Shown: in pieces, positions 32,527-41,301 of the stretch
Position numbering within the stretch: the stretch's first letter is position 1
How the letters are laid out: every line of letters starts with the position of its first letter
Origin: Geodermatophilus normandii
GTDB lineage: Bacteria > Actinomycetota > Actinomycetes > Mycobacteriales > Geodermatophilaceae
Assembly: GCF_003182485.1 (NCBI RefSeq)
Contig: NZ_QGTX01000001.1
Location: forward strand, 186,001 to 250,000
Length of the DNA stretch: 64,000 nucleotides
Direction: 5' to 3'
Notes under the pieces: generated by a model
The model's database searches: none
The model's input: the letters and a program-made list of their open reading frames with translations, nothing else
Told to the model about the DNA's origin: nothing
Program-made: the position numbers and the translations under genes

Positions 32527-33761
32527 GACGACGTCCCGAGCAGCGCGGCGAGGTCGAACCCGGCGGCGGCGAACCGCTCGGGGTGGGGCGGGAAGCCGTC
32601 GGCGCGGACGAGCCGGCCCTCCCGGGTGGCGAAGACGTCGGCCAGCTCGACCACGCCGTCCTCGGCCCGCCCGGGCACCGCCACCACCTCGCGCACCCGG
32701 CGCTGCCCCGAGGCCTCCGTGGCCACGTGCACGACCAGGTCGACGCTGGCCGCGACCGTGGGGACGACGAAGGCGTGGCCGATGTTGTCCCCGGCCAGCA
32801 GCGGCAGGGTGCACATCTTCACCACGGCCTCGCGCGCGCTGTTGGCGTGCAGCGTGCACATGCCCGGCAGTCCGCTGTTGAGCGCGATCAGCAGGTCGAG
32901 GCACTCCTCCTGTCGCACCTCGCCGACGACGATCCGCGAGGGCCGCATCCGCAGCGCCTCCTTGACCAGCCGCCGCAGCGGGATCTCGCCGGCACCCTCG
33001 AGGTTGGGCTGGCGGGTCTGCATCGCGACGACGTCGGGCAGCGGCACCCGCAGCTCGAAGACCTCCTCGCAGGTGATCACCCGCTCGCGCGCCGGGATCG
33101 CCGCGCACAGCGTGTTCAGCAGCGTCGTCTTCCCGGCCTGCGTGCCGCCCGAGACCAGGATGTTCAGGCCCGCGGCGACGGCTGCCTCGAGGAAGCGGGC
33201 CGCCTGCGGGGTCAGCGTGCCGGTGGCGACCAGCTCGTCGAGGCCGTGCGCGCGCAGCACGAACTTGCGGATGTTGACCGCCACGTGCCGCCGGGTGACG
33301 TCGGGGAGGACGACGTGCAGCCGCGAGCCGTCGGGCAGCATCGCGTCGACGAAGGGCTGGCTCATGTCGACGCGCCGTCCCGAGCTGCGCAGCATCCGCT
33401 CCACCAGGTCGGCCAGCTCCCCGGCGCCGAGGATCGTCGTGGTCAGCTCGCTGCGGCCGCGGCGGGCCACGAAGACCCGGCCCGGCTCGTTGACCCAGAC
33501 CTCCTCGACCTCGGGATCGTCGAGGTGGCGCTGCAGCGGCCCGAACCCGGCCACCCGGTCGAGGACGTCGCGCACCACCGACTCGGCATCGCCGATCGGC
33601 GGCAGCGCCGAGGTCAGCGACCGCTCGGAGTAGTCGGCGACGACGTCACGCACCAGCACGCGCACCGGCGCCGGGTCGCTGAACGGGTCGAGCCCGCGGC
33701 GCCGGATGAGCTCGCGCACCTCGCCGTCGACGACCTCCAGGGCGCTCGTCGCAGTCGGCAC
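32517..33761 (-). CDS. tadA: Tad pilus assembly ATPase TadA/CpaF
   Basis: A 414-residue secretion ATPase. The N-terminal helical domain (V-V-R-D-V-L-D-R-V-A-G-F-G-P-L) is followed by the RecA-like core with Walker A S-G-G-T-Q-A-G-K-T-T, the Asp box V-I-T-C-E-E-V-F-E-L, Walker B-like R-P-S-R-I-V-V-G-E-V-R and the His box L-H-A-N-S-A-R-E-A. GTG 33761 has a GGGGG run upstream. It powers the pilus encoded downstream. No tadZ/cpaE or prepilin peptidase gene flanks it here; the upstream neighbour is an unrelated acyltransferase. Confidence 0.93.
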   Translation of the reverse strand: MPTATSALEVVDGEVRELIRRRGLDPFSDPAPVRVLVRDVVADYSERSLTSALPPIGDAESVVRDVLDRVAGFGPLQRHLDDPEVEEVWVNEPGRVFVARRGRSELTTTILGAGELADLVERMLRSSGRRVDMSQPFVDAMLPDGSRLHVVLPDVTRRHVAVNIRKFVLRAHGLDELVATGTLTPQAARFLEAAVAAGLNILVSGGTQAGKTTLLNTLCAAIPARERVITCEEVFELRVPLPDVVAMQTRQPNLEGAGEIPLRRLVKEALRMRPSRIVVGEVRQEECLDLLIALNSGLPGMCTLHANSAREAVVKMCTLPLLAGDNIGHAFVVPTVAASVDLVVHVATEASGQRRVREVVAVPGRAEDGVVELADVFATREGRLVRADGFPPHPERFAAAGFDLAALLGTSSWS

Positions 33762-33909
33762 CGCACCCCCGTCTCGCCTGCCCGACCCCGTTCGGGACGA
33801 CGGGACGATAGGGAGACGCAGGCGTTCCGCGGGAGGCTCGTCAGCCGATCTGTGGACAGCGCGTGCGCGGCCGGGGACCGGCTCCACCCGGCCGGGTGTC
33901 CCCCGTCAG

Positions 33910-33933
33910 CGCCGGGGGACGAGGGCCCCGGCG
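33910..33933 (-). terminator. Terminator hairpin after the acyltransferase gene
   Basis: CGCCGGGG (33910-33917) pairs with CCCCGGCG (33926-33933), 16 bases downstream of the acyltransferase stop on its strand. It separates that gene from the tad operon. Confidence 0.6.
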
Positions 33934-33948
33934 GCGTCCCGGATCTGC

Positions 33949-36114
33949 TCACCCGGCGGGCAGCTCCCGCGCCACCAGGGCACCCATCACGGGACCGAGG
34001 AAGGCGGCGTAGCCCGCGGTCAGGTGGTTGTCGTCGCGGAACACCAGCTGGTCGCCCACCACGAGCGGGCACTCGGCCGTGCTGCAGAACAGGTCGGTGA
34101 GGTCGGCGTAGCTCCCGCCGGCGGCCTGCACCACCTGCGCCTCGGCCGCGACGCCCGCCTCGTCCACCCCGGTCGCGCGGTCGGGGGTGCAGGCACCGGC
34201 GTCGTCGAGGTGCTCGGCCAGGCAGGAGGGCACCACCGCGTGCGGGTCGGGCACCGGGCTCAGGACCAGCACCGCCGCTCCGGTCGAGCGCAGGTCGGTC
34301 ACCATGCGGCCCAGCGCGTCGAGCCAGACGGGGTCGTAGGGCAGGAACCCGAAGTCGGCGCCGTAGCGACGGGTCGTGGCCAGCACCACCAGGGACGGTG
34401 GCGCCGCCCGCAGGTCGGCGACCACCTGCTCCCGCCACTCGCCGCACTCGGTGTAGACCCGGTCCAGGTAGGGGCTGGTGATCGGCAGGTCGAGCAGCGG
34501 GCAGGTCACCTTGCTGGCGACCCGCAACCGCCAGCCCTGCTGCTCGGCGACCGGCTCCAGCGCCGGCACCCACTGCGCGGCGTGCGAGTCGCCGGCGAGC
34601 GTCACCGACACCGGCGCTCCCGGGACGCCGTACTCGCACGTCGGCTGCTCGACGGCCAGCCAGGTGAGGAAGCAGCCGTTGTTGAAGACGGCCGGCACGT
34701 CGGCCCGCGCCTCGGCCAGCGGCGGGGTGAGGTTCGAGGGGACGGCGGCCAGCCCGGCCGAGCCGGCCACGGCGGCCTGCACCTGTGCGGTGAGGTCGGC
34801 GACCAGCGCGTCCCGCGGGTCCACCGCAGCCGCGACGGGGGCGGGGGGCTGCGCCGGGACCTCCAGCGTGGCGGCCTCGGCGGCGGCCCCCTCACCGATC
34901 GGCGCCGGGACGAGCGCGGTGACCACCAGCGCGCCGGCCACCCCGGCCGCCGTCAGCCCGCCCCCGAGCAGCAGGCTGCGGCGGGCGGAGTCCCGCAGCG
35001 ACCGGGCGAAGCGGACGCGGTTCTCCAGCAGGTGCAGCGTCGCGCCCGCCAGCAGGAGGGCGAGGGCCGCCGCGGCCAGCCGCCCCCCGAGCCCGAGGTC
35101 CCCGACGAGGTACGGGGCCAGCACCAGCACCGGCCAGTGCCACAGGTACCAGGAATAGGACCAGCGGCCGATGCCCCGCAGCAGGCCGATCGACAGGAGG
35201 CCGCCCACCCCGCCGCGGCGAGGACGGACGCCGGTGCAGACCACCAGCGCCGTCCCGACGACGGGCAGCAGCGCGGCCGTGCCGGGGAACGGCGTCCCCT
35301 CGTCGAGCAGCGTCGCGCCGGCCACCACCATGCCCAGCCCGGCCCAGCCCGCCGGGACGGCGAGCGCCGCGGGCAGCCGGCGCCACAGCGGCAGGCCCAG
35401 CGCGACGAGCCCGCCGAGGCCCAGTTCCCAGGCGCGGGACGGCAGGGAGAAGTACGCCCACGGGGGCGAGGACGACGTCCACGCGAGCGAGACGGCGAAC
35501 GAGGCCGCCGTGAGCGCGGCGAGCACGGCCGCCGGCGGCACGACCGACCGCCGCCGGCCCCCGCGCCAGGCCAGCCAGCCGACGCCGATCATCAGCGCCG
35601 GCCACAGCAGGTAGAACTGCTCCTCCACGCCCAGCGACCAGAAGTGCTGGAACGGCGAGGGCGCGGTGTCGGCCGCGAGGTAGTCGGTGCCCCGGATCAC
35701 CAGCGCGTAGTTCGCGCCGTACACCGCGGCGGCGACCGCGTCCCCCAGCGCGGTGCGCGCCTGCAGCGGCGGCAGCAGCCAGGCCGCCGCGACCGCCGTG
35801 GTCAGCAGCACCGTGATGCCGGCGGGGAGCAGGCGGCGGGCGCGGGCGCCGAAGAAGCGGCCGAGCCGCACCGTGCCCGTCGCGGCCAGCTCCCGCCACA
35901 GCAGGCCGGTGATGAGGAAGCCCGACAGCACGAGGAAGACGTCGACGCCGACGTAGCCACCCGTCAGGCCCGGCACCCCGGCATGGAAGAGCACGACGGC
36001 CAGGACGGCGACCGCGCGCAGGCCCTCGACGTCCGGGCGGAAGCCACGCCGGTCACCCGAGGCGTGCCGTCCACCGGCGCCGGGAGCCGGGAGCCGCGGG
36101 GACGCCCCGGGCAC
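33949..36114 (-). CDS. Acyltransferase-3 with C-terminal SGNH domain (OafA/YrhL type)
   Basis: About 721 residues. The acyltransferase-3 membrane domain has F-R-P-D-V-E-G-L-R-A-V-A-V, H-A-G and G-V-D-V-F-L-V-L-S-G-F-L-I-T-G at its start, with about ten helices. It is fused to an extracytoplasmic SGNH hydrolase domain with V-T-L-A-G-D-S-H-A-A-Q-W (block I Ser) and D-D-N-H-L-T (C-terminal Asp/His). Such proteins O-acetylate envelope polysaccharide or peptidoglycan. The start is uncertain: GTG 36114 gives a short N-terminus, but no Shine-Dalgarno is seen. An ATG at 36286 with GGGGA opens a different frame that ends in TGA near 36053, so a frameshift in this GC-rich stretch is possible. Confidence 0.82.
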   Translation of the reverse strand: MPGASPRLPAPGAGGRHASGDRRGFRPDVEGLRAVAVLAVVLFHAGVPGLTGGYVGVDVFLVLSGFLITGLLWRELAATGTVRLGRFFGARARRLLPAGITVLLTTAVAAAWLLPPLQARTALGDAVAAAVYGANYALVIRGTDYLAADTAPSPFQHFWSLGVEEQFYLLWPALMIGVGWLAWRGGRRRSVVPPAAVLAALTAASFAVSLAWTSSSPPWAYFSLPSRAWELGLGGLVALGLPLWRRLPAALAVPAGWAGLGMVVAGATLLDEGTPFPGTAALLPVVGTALVVCTGVRPRRGGVGGLLSIGLLRGIGRWSYSWYLWHWPVLVLAPYLVGDLGLGGRLAAAALALLLAGATLHLLENRVRFARSLRDSARRSLLLGGGLTAAGVAGALVVTALVPAPIGEGAAAEAATLEVPAQPPAPVAAAVDPRDALVADLTAQVQAAVAGSAGLAAVPSNLTPPLAEARADVPAVFNNGCFLTWLAVEQPTCEYGVPGAPVSVTLAGDSHAAQWVPALEPVAEQQGWRLRVASKVTCPLLDLPITSPYLDRVYTECGEWREQVVADLRAAPPSLVVLATTRRYGADFGFLPYDPVWLDALGRMVTDLRSTGAAVLVLSPVPDPHAVVPSCLAEHLDDAGACTPDRATGVDEAGVAAEAQVVQAAGGSYADLTDLFCSTAECPLVVGDQLVFRDDNHLTAGYAAFLGPVMGALVARELPAG

Positions 36115-36552
36115 GGGCGGCGCGACGGCAGCGGGGCAGCGGCGGGCGGCGGGCCGCGGCGGGGCGTCCCGGCGCGAGCGGGCGGTCGAGCACGAGCGGC
36201 CGGGTGGCGTCGGCGGGCAGCGGCAGCGGGGGCAGTCCCCGGACGGGCCGGACCGGTCCGCGGGAGTCGGTGGTCGAGTGCGGCATGCGGTCCCCGGTCG
36301 GTCGTGCGGCTGCTGGCGGCGACGTCCACGGGGGCGACACCGCCCGGCCTGGACCCGGCCCGGCGCTCCCCCGCCGGATCCGCCCGCGGGAGCATGCCAT
36401 CGCCGAACGCGATCGGTCCCCGGTGTCCGCCCCGGGGTCCACACGTGTCGCAGGGGTCCCGCGCGCCCCCTCGCTCCCGTCCCTCCGGGGGTGGGCGCCC
36501 CCCTGGAGGGTGGCCTGCGCCGCCGGTGTCCGCCACCGGCCGGACGGTGGCG
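36115..36552. other. 438-base region between acyltransferase and GGDEF-EAL genes
   Basis: It contains the alternative ATG 36286 with upstream GGGGA noted for the acyltransferase, and otherwise GC-rich sequence with no recognisable gene. No clear terminator was found for the GGDEF-EAL gene, whose 3' end faces this region. Confidence 0.4.
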
Positions 36553-39276
36553 TCAGGCGCGCCGGGCCGGCACGCGGGGGGCCCGGGGCAGCGGCACGGT
36601 CCCCGCCCGGGGACGGACCCGCTCCAGCAGCAGCGCCTCCGCGTCGCCGGGCTCCAGCGGCCTCGCGAACAGGTAGCCCTGCGCGCTGTCGCACCGGCCC
36701 TCGGCCAGCAGCCGCGCCTGGTGCTCGTGCTCCACGCCCTCGGCGAGCACCTCCAGGCCCAGGGTGCGGCCCAGGTCGATGGTGCCGCGCACGATCGCCG
36801 GCAGCGGCTCGCCCTCGGCCATGGCGCTGACGAACGACCGGTCGATCTTGAGCACGTCCACGGTGAACTGCCGCAGGTGCGCCAGCGAGGAGTAGCCGGT
36901 GCCGAAGTCGTACAGCGCCAGCCGCACGCCGAGCGCCCGCAGGGCCGACAGGCACGCGGCCGCCCGCTGGGGGTCGCCCACCAGCGCCGTCTCGGTCACC
37001 TCGAGCACCAGCGCACCGGCCGGCAGCCCGCTCTCGGCCAGGGCGGCGGCGATGGAGCCGACGAGGTCCGGCGAGGTCAGCTGGGTGGCCGACACGTTGA
37101 CCGCCATCGTGCACCGCCCGGCGCCGGGGTGGCGGTGCCGCCAGGCCGCCGCGGTCGTGCACGCCTCCCGCAGCACCCACGCGCCGATCTCGTCCATCAG
37201 GCCCGCGGCCTCGGCCACCGGCACGAACCGGTCGGGGGTCACCGGGCCCAGCCGCGGGTTTTCCCAGCGCAGCAGGGCCTCGAAGCCGGTCACCCGTCGG
37301 TCGCCGAGGTCGACCACCGGCTGGTACACCAGCCGGAACTCGCCGCGGCACACCGCGCCGCGCAGCTCCTGCTCCAGCTCGCGGGCCGCCGTCGCCGCCG
37401 CGCGCATGCCGGGCTCGAACGACCGCACCCGGTCGCGGCCGTCGAGCTTGGCCGCGTACAGCGCCAGGTCGGCGTCGCCGATCAGCGACGCGCCCGCCAC
37501 CTCACCGCGGCCCACGGCCACGCCCACACCGGCCGACACCGTCACCGCACCGCCGGGCAGCGCCACCGGCCGGGCCAGCACCTCCAGCACGCGGGCGGCG
37601 GTGAGCAGCGCCTCGTCGTCGCCGTCGCCGGCCTGCTCGACCAGCACGGCGAACTCGTCGCCGCCCAGGCGGGCCACGGTGTCGTCGGCGCGGACCGCGG
37701 TCCGCAGCCGGGTCGCCACCTCGCGCAGCAGCGCGTCGCCGGCGGCGTGGCCGAGCGAGTCGTTGACGGCCTTGAAGCCGTCGAGGTCGATCGACAGCAC
37801 CGCGGCCGAGCCGCCGCCGCGCACCGTGCGGCGCAGCGCCTGGCCCACGCGGTCGGTGAACAGCGCGCGGTTGGCCAGGCCGGTCAGCCCGTCGTGCAGC
37901 ACCGAGTGGGCGAGCGCCTCCTCCGCCCGGCGGCGGCCGGTCACGTCGGTGATGTGGACGACGACGCCGCCGACGTCGGGGTCGCCGCTGAGGTCGACCA
38001 GCCGCGCGCCGACCCAGCGGTCCTCGCCACGGTGCCGGGCGGGGAGCTCGGCGTCGACGACGCTGCCGCGGGCCCGCAGCGCCCGGGTGAACAGCGCGTC
38101 GGCCAGCTCGGGGTCGACGCCGGCCAGGCGGACGGCGTCGGCGGTGGTGGTGACGCCCGCGGGCGTGGCACCGAGCAGCGTGGCGAGCGGGGCCGGGTCG
38201 CTGAGCAGCCGCCCGTCGCGGGAGAGGACGAGGACCGCGTCGGAGGAGTGCGCGGTGAGCTTGGCGGCGAACCGCTCCCGCGTGCGCACCAGCGCCCGGG
38301 CGGCCGCCTCACCGCGCACGAGCAGCGCCGCGCGCACGAACACGAGGACGGTCAGCGTCACCATGGCGACGAACACCGGTCCGGCGGCGTCCTCGCGGCC
38401 GGTCCAGTGGAGGACCAGCTCCGTCGTCGGCGGCACCAGCAGCGCGCCCAGGCAGACGGTCAGGCGGCCCAGGCCGGACACCGGCTGCCGGACGTCGTCC
38501 CCCGCAGGAGGACGGGCGCCGGCACCGGGCCAGGCGGCGACGGCGAGCAGGACGCTGCCGAGCAGCCAGCCGGCGTCGAGCAGCGAGCCGAAGCTGTCGG
38601 CGTCGACGTCGAGGAGGTAGACGACGTCGGAGAACAGCCAGCAGGCGCACGCGACGGCCACGGCGAGCGAGGCCCGCTCCCCCTGCCGGCGGGTGGCCAG
38701 CAGCCGCACGACGAGGCCGATCAGCGCCGCGTCGAGGGCCGGGTAGAGCGAGAGGACGACGCGGTCGAGACCCCCGAGCGTCGGGTCCTGGACGATCGCG
38801 GCGATCGACAGCTGCCAGACCACGAGCAGGGCGGCCACGAACACCACGAGGGCGTCGATCCAGCCGGCCACCCGCTGGTCGCGGTCGGCCTGGCGGCTGC
38901 GGGCCAGGAGCGCCAGCGCGGCGGCCAGGCCCCCGTAGCCGAGCAGGTACGGGACGTCGGCGACGCCGACGTCCGCGCCCGTCCCGGTCAGGGATGTCTG
39001 GACCTGCCAGACGACGTCCCCGGCGCCGGACAGCGTGAGACCGAGCGCGACGAGGACGGCCGGGAGCTGCCGCCCCCCGCGGACCACGCCCACCCACGCC
39101 GCGAGCACCGCCAGCCCGACGACCGTGAAGTACAGCGCCGTGCCGGTGGGCGTCCCGTACGCCGCGCCCTCGGCGGCGAGCACGACGACGAGGGCGACGA
39201 CCAGCACGGGCGCACGCCGCAGGGCCGGCCGGCTCCTGCCGGCGGCCCGGGTGCCTCCATCGATGGTGCGCGTCAC
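36553..39276 (-). CDS. Membrane-bound PAS-GGDEF-EAL protein with degenerate EAL metal site
   Basis: A 907-residue protein. About ten transmembrane helices (20-320) precede a PAS-like domain (about 335-450). The GGDEF domain (455-620) has intact L-G-G-D-E-F at 537-542. The EAL domain (635-895) has E666 in E-A-L-L-R-W, N727, E762, K810, A-E-G-V-E and Q-G-Y. The loop normally reading D-D-F-G-T-G-Y reads Y789-D-F-G-T-G-Y, so one of two metal-binding Asp is lost (codon TAC against GAC). It likely makes c-di-GMP; phosphodiesterase activity is doubtful. Its neighbours (Tad pilus, CslA/GlxA) are typical c-di-GMP outputs. Confidence 0.93.
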   Translation of the reverse strand: MTRTIDGGTRAAGRSRPALRRAPVLVVALVVVLAAEGAAYGTPTGTALYFTVVGLAVLAAWVGVVRGGRQLPAVLVALGLTLSGAGDVVWQVQTSLTGTGADVGVADVPYLLGYGGLAAALALLARSRQADRDQRVAGWIDALVVFVAALLVVWQLSIAAIVQDPTLGGLDRVVLSLYPALDAALIGLVVRLLATRRQGERASLAVAVACACWLFSDVVYLLDVDADSFGSLLDAGWLLGSVLLAVAAWPGAGARPPAGDDVRQPVSGLGRLTVCLGALLVPPTTELVLHWTGREDAAGPVFVAMVTLTVLVFVRAALLVRGEAAARALVRTRERFAAKLTAHSSDAVLVLSRDGRLLSDPAPLATLLGATPAGVTTTADAVRLAGVDPELADALFTRALRARGSVVDAELPARHRGEDRWVGARLVDLSGDPDVGGVVVHITDVTGRRRAEEALAHSVLHDGLTGLANRALFTDRVGQALRRTVRGGGSAAVLSIDLDGFKAVNDSLGHAAGDALLREVATRLRTAVRADDTVARLGGDEFAVLVEQAGDGDDEALLTAARVLEVLARPVALPGGAVTVSAGVGVAVGRGEVAGASLIGDADLALYAAKLDGRDRVRSFEPGMRAAATAARELEQELRGAVCRGEFRLVYQPVVDLGDRRVTGFEALLRWENPRLGPVTPDRFVPVAEAAGLMDEIGAWVLREACTTAAAWRHRHPGAGRCTMAVNVSATQLTSPDLVGSIAAALAESGLPAGALVLEVTETALVGDPQRAAACLSALRALGVRLALYDFGTGYSSLAHLRQFTVDVLKIDRSFVSAMAEGEPLPAIVRGTIDLGRTLGLEVLAEGVEHEHQARLLAEGRCDSAQGYLFARPLEPGDAEALLLERVRPRAGTVPLPRAPRVPARRA

Positions 39277-39351
39277 GCCACGGCGATCGGCGTGGAACGG
39301 ATCGGTCTGGAACGGATCCGGCCGGTGTTCCCCCCGGCGGGTGAGGTCCGG

Positions 39352-40902
39352 TCAGCCGGCCGGTCGCAGCACCGCCTGCACGAGGTGCGGACCGGGCTCG
39401 CGCAGCGCGGTGCCCAGCTGCTCGGCCAGCTCCTCGGCGGTCCCGGCGCGGGTGGCGGGCACGCCCATCCCGGTGGCCAGCGCGACGAAGTCCAGCGCCG
39501 GACCGCCTAGGTCGAGCAGCTGACCGGCCCGCTCCCCGCCACCGGCGGCGCCCACCCGGGACAGCTCGCCCTGCAGGATGGCGTAGGACGCGTTGTCGTA
39601 CAGCAGGACCGTGACGTCGAGCTGCTCGCGGGCCATCGTCCACAGCGCCTGCAGCGTGTACATCGCGCTGCCGTCGGCCTGCAGGACCAGCACGGGCCGG
39701 TCGGGACAGGCCACCGCCGCGCCGACCGCCATCGGCAGGCCGTCGCCGATCGCGCCGCCGGTCAGGGCCAGCCAGTCGTGCCGCGGCGCGCCCGAGGTCA
39801 GCTCGGCGATCCCGACGCCGGAGGTGATCGCCTCGTCGACCACGATCGCCCGCTCGGGCAGCAGCGCGCCGACCACCGCCGACACCCCGCGCGGCGTCAG
39901 GCGGCCGGTCGGCAGCTCCGGGCGCGAGGCCTCCAGCAGTTCCGGTGCCGCGCCGGGGGCGGCCGCCTCCCCGAGCGCGCGCAGCGCCGCGACGCCGTCC
40001 TCGCCGGGCTCGGACAGGACGTGCACGGTGCAGTCCTCGGGCACCGGCGTGCCCGGCACCCCCGGGTAGGCGAAGAAGTGCACCGGGGACCGCGCCCCGG
40101 CCAGCACCAGGTGCCGGGTGCCGGCCAGCGCCTTGATCGCCACCTCCGGCGGATAGGGCAGCTTCCCGATGTCGGGCAGACCGGCGCCGCGCACGATCCG
40201 CGCCGGGAAGGTCTCGGCGAGCAGCCGGGCACCCGTGGCCCCGGCGATGGCGGACGCGGCGAGCTGCCCGTCCTCGCTCGCCAGGACGTCGCCCCCGAGC
40301 AGGACCACGGTCGGTTCGCCCGACTGCAGCACCGACGCCACCTCGGCCACCCGGGCCTCGGGCGGCGCGGGCGGGGACCAGGGCGGCGGCGGGTCGGCCA
40401 CGGCGGCACCGTCGGACCACGACACGTCGGCCGGCAGCACCAGCGTGGCGATCTGCCCGCGCGCCGCCGCGGCGACCGCGTCCGCGGCGTCGGCGGCGAC
40501 GTCCTCCGGCGCCAGCGACCGCCGCACCCAGCCCGACACGGTGCCGGCGACGGCGTCGATGTCGGACTCCAGCGGCGCGTCCAGCCGCTTGTGCGAGCGG
40601 CCGTGGTCGCCGACGACGTTGACCATCGGCGTCCGGCCGCGGCGGGCGTTGTGCAGGTTGGCCAGCCCGTTGCCCATGCCCGGCCCGAGGTGGAGCAGGG
40701 TGGCGGCGGGCCGGCCGGTCATGCGCGCCCAGCCGTCGGCGGCGCCGGTGGCCACCCCCTCGAACAGGGTGAGGACGCCGCGCATCTCGGGGACGTCGTC
40801 GAGCGCGGCGACGAAGTGCATCTCCGACGTGCCGGGGTTGGCGAAGCAGACGTCGACCCCGGCGTCGACGAGCGTGCGGATGAGGGCCTGGGCGCCGTTC
40901 AC
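39352..40902 (-). CDS. ThDP-dependent enzyme, acetolactate-synthase/benzoylformate-decarboxylase-like
   Basis: A 516-residue three-domain ThDP enzyme. The Pyr domain has F-A-N-P-G-T-S-E-M-H-F and the catalytic Glu in L-F-E-G-V-A-T-G-A-A-D-G. The PP domain has A-D-G-S-A-M-Y-T-L-Q-A-L-W-T-M-A-R and Y-D-N-A-S-Y-A-I-L, where the ThDP motif begins A-D-G in place of the usual G-D-G. No regulatory subunit gene follows, so biosynthetic acetolactate synthase is unlikely; a 2-oxoacid decarboxylase or lyase is more probable. The GTG overlaps the stop of the EthD-family gene (GTGA). Confidence 0.83.
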   Translation of the reverse strand: MNGAQALIRTLVDAGVDVCFANPGTSEMHFVAALDDVPEMRGVLTLFEGVATGAADGWARMTGRPAATLLHLGPGMGNGLANLHNARRGRTPMVNVVGDHGRSHKRLDAPLESDIDAVAGTVSGWVRRSLAPEDVAADAADAVAAAARGQIATLVLPADVSWSDGAAVADPPPPWSPPAPPEARVAEVASVLQSGEPTVVLLGGDVLASEDGQLAASAIAGATGARLLAETFPARIVRGAGLPDIGKLPYPPEVAIKALAGTRHLVLAGARSPVHFFAYPGVPGTPVPEDCTVHVLSEPGEDGVAALRALGEAAAPGAAPELLEASRPELPTGRLTPRGVSAVVGALLPERAIVVDEAITSGVGIAELTSGAPRHDWLALTGGAIGDGLPMAVGAAVACPDRPVLVLQADGSAMYTLQALWTMAREQLDVTVLLYDNASYAILQGELSRVGAAGGGERAGQLLDLGGPALDFVALATGMGVPATRAGTAEELAEQLGTALREPGPHLVQAVLRPAG

Positions 40903-41219
40903 CGGGAGACGTGCACCTCGTTCACCTCGTAGTGGCTCATGACCGCGCCGCCGCTGGCGAACCTCGGCACGTCCTTCGCCGTCGCCCTGCCCTCGTCGGA
41001 GGCGAAGGCCTCGCCCATGGCCTGCTCGGAGTCGAAGTCGAGCTGCGCGACCAGGTACGGGGCGGGGTGCGCGGGGTCCATCGACCGGGGGCGTCCGGTG
41101 GTCAGCCGGACCAGCCCGGGCATCTGCACGGCGAGCGGGGTGTGCGTGTCGCGGTAGTACGCGTCGAACGCCGCCGGGTCGTCGGGCTGCCCGTAGCTGA
41201 CCACCAGCCTGTGCACCAT
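40899..41219 (-). CDS. EthD family protein
   Basis: A 106-residue ferredoxin-like dimeric alpha/beta-barrel protein. It has F-D-A-Y-Y-R-D-T-H-T-P-L-A, Y-L-V-A-Q-L-D-F-D-S-E-Q-A-M and the C-terminal E-V-N-E-V-H-V. EthD-type proteins accompany degradation enzymes. ATG 41219 is chosen because GGAGG lies eight bases upstream; a GTG nine bases earlier would overlap it. It is coupled to the downstream ThDP-enzyme gene, so a joint catabolic role is plausible. Confidence 0.8.
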   Translation of the reverse strand: MVHRLVVSYGQPDDPAAFDAYYRDTHTPLAVQMPGLVRLTTGRPRSMDPAHPAPYLVAQLDFDSEQAMGEAFASDEGRATAKDVPRFASGGAVMSHYEVNEVHVSR

Positions 41220-41301
41220 CAACCGCACCTCCGCGCTCGCGCCCGGGCACCGCTGCCCGGGTCTCCCCCACCCTGACAGGGATCCGACGGTCCCCGCGAC
41301 C

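Noticed and set aside
33706-39510. Open frame of more than 1900 codons on the plus strand
   Set aside because: It is antisense to the acyltransferase and GGDEF-EAL genes. The Gln/Arg/Gly-rich translation is typical of shadow frames in GC-rich DNA.
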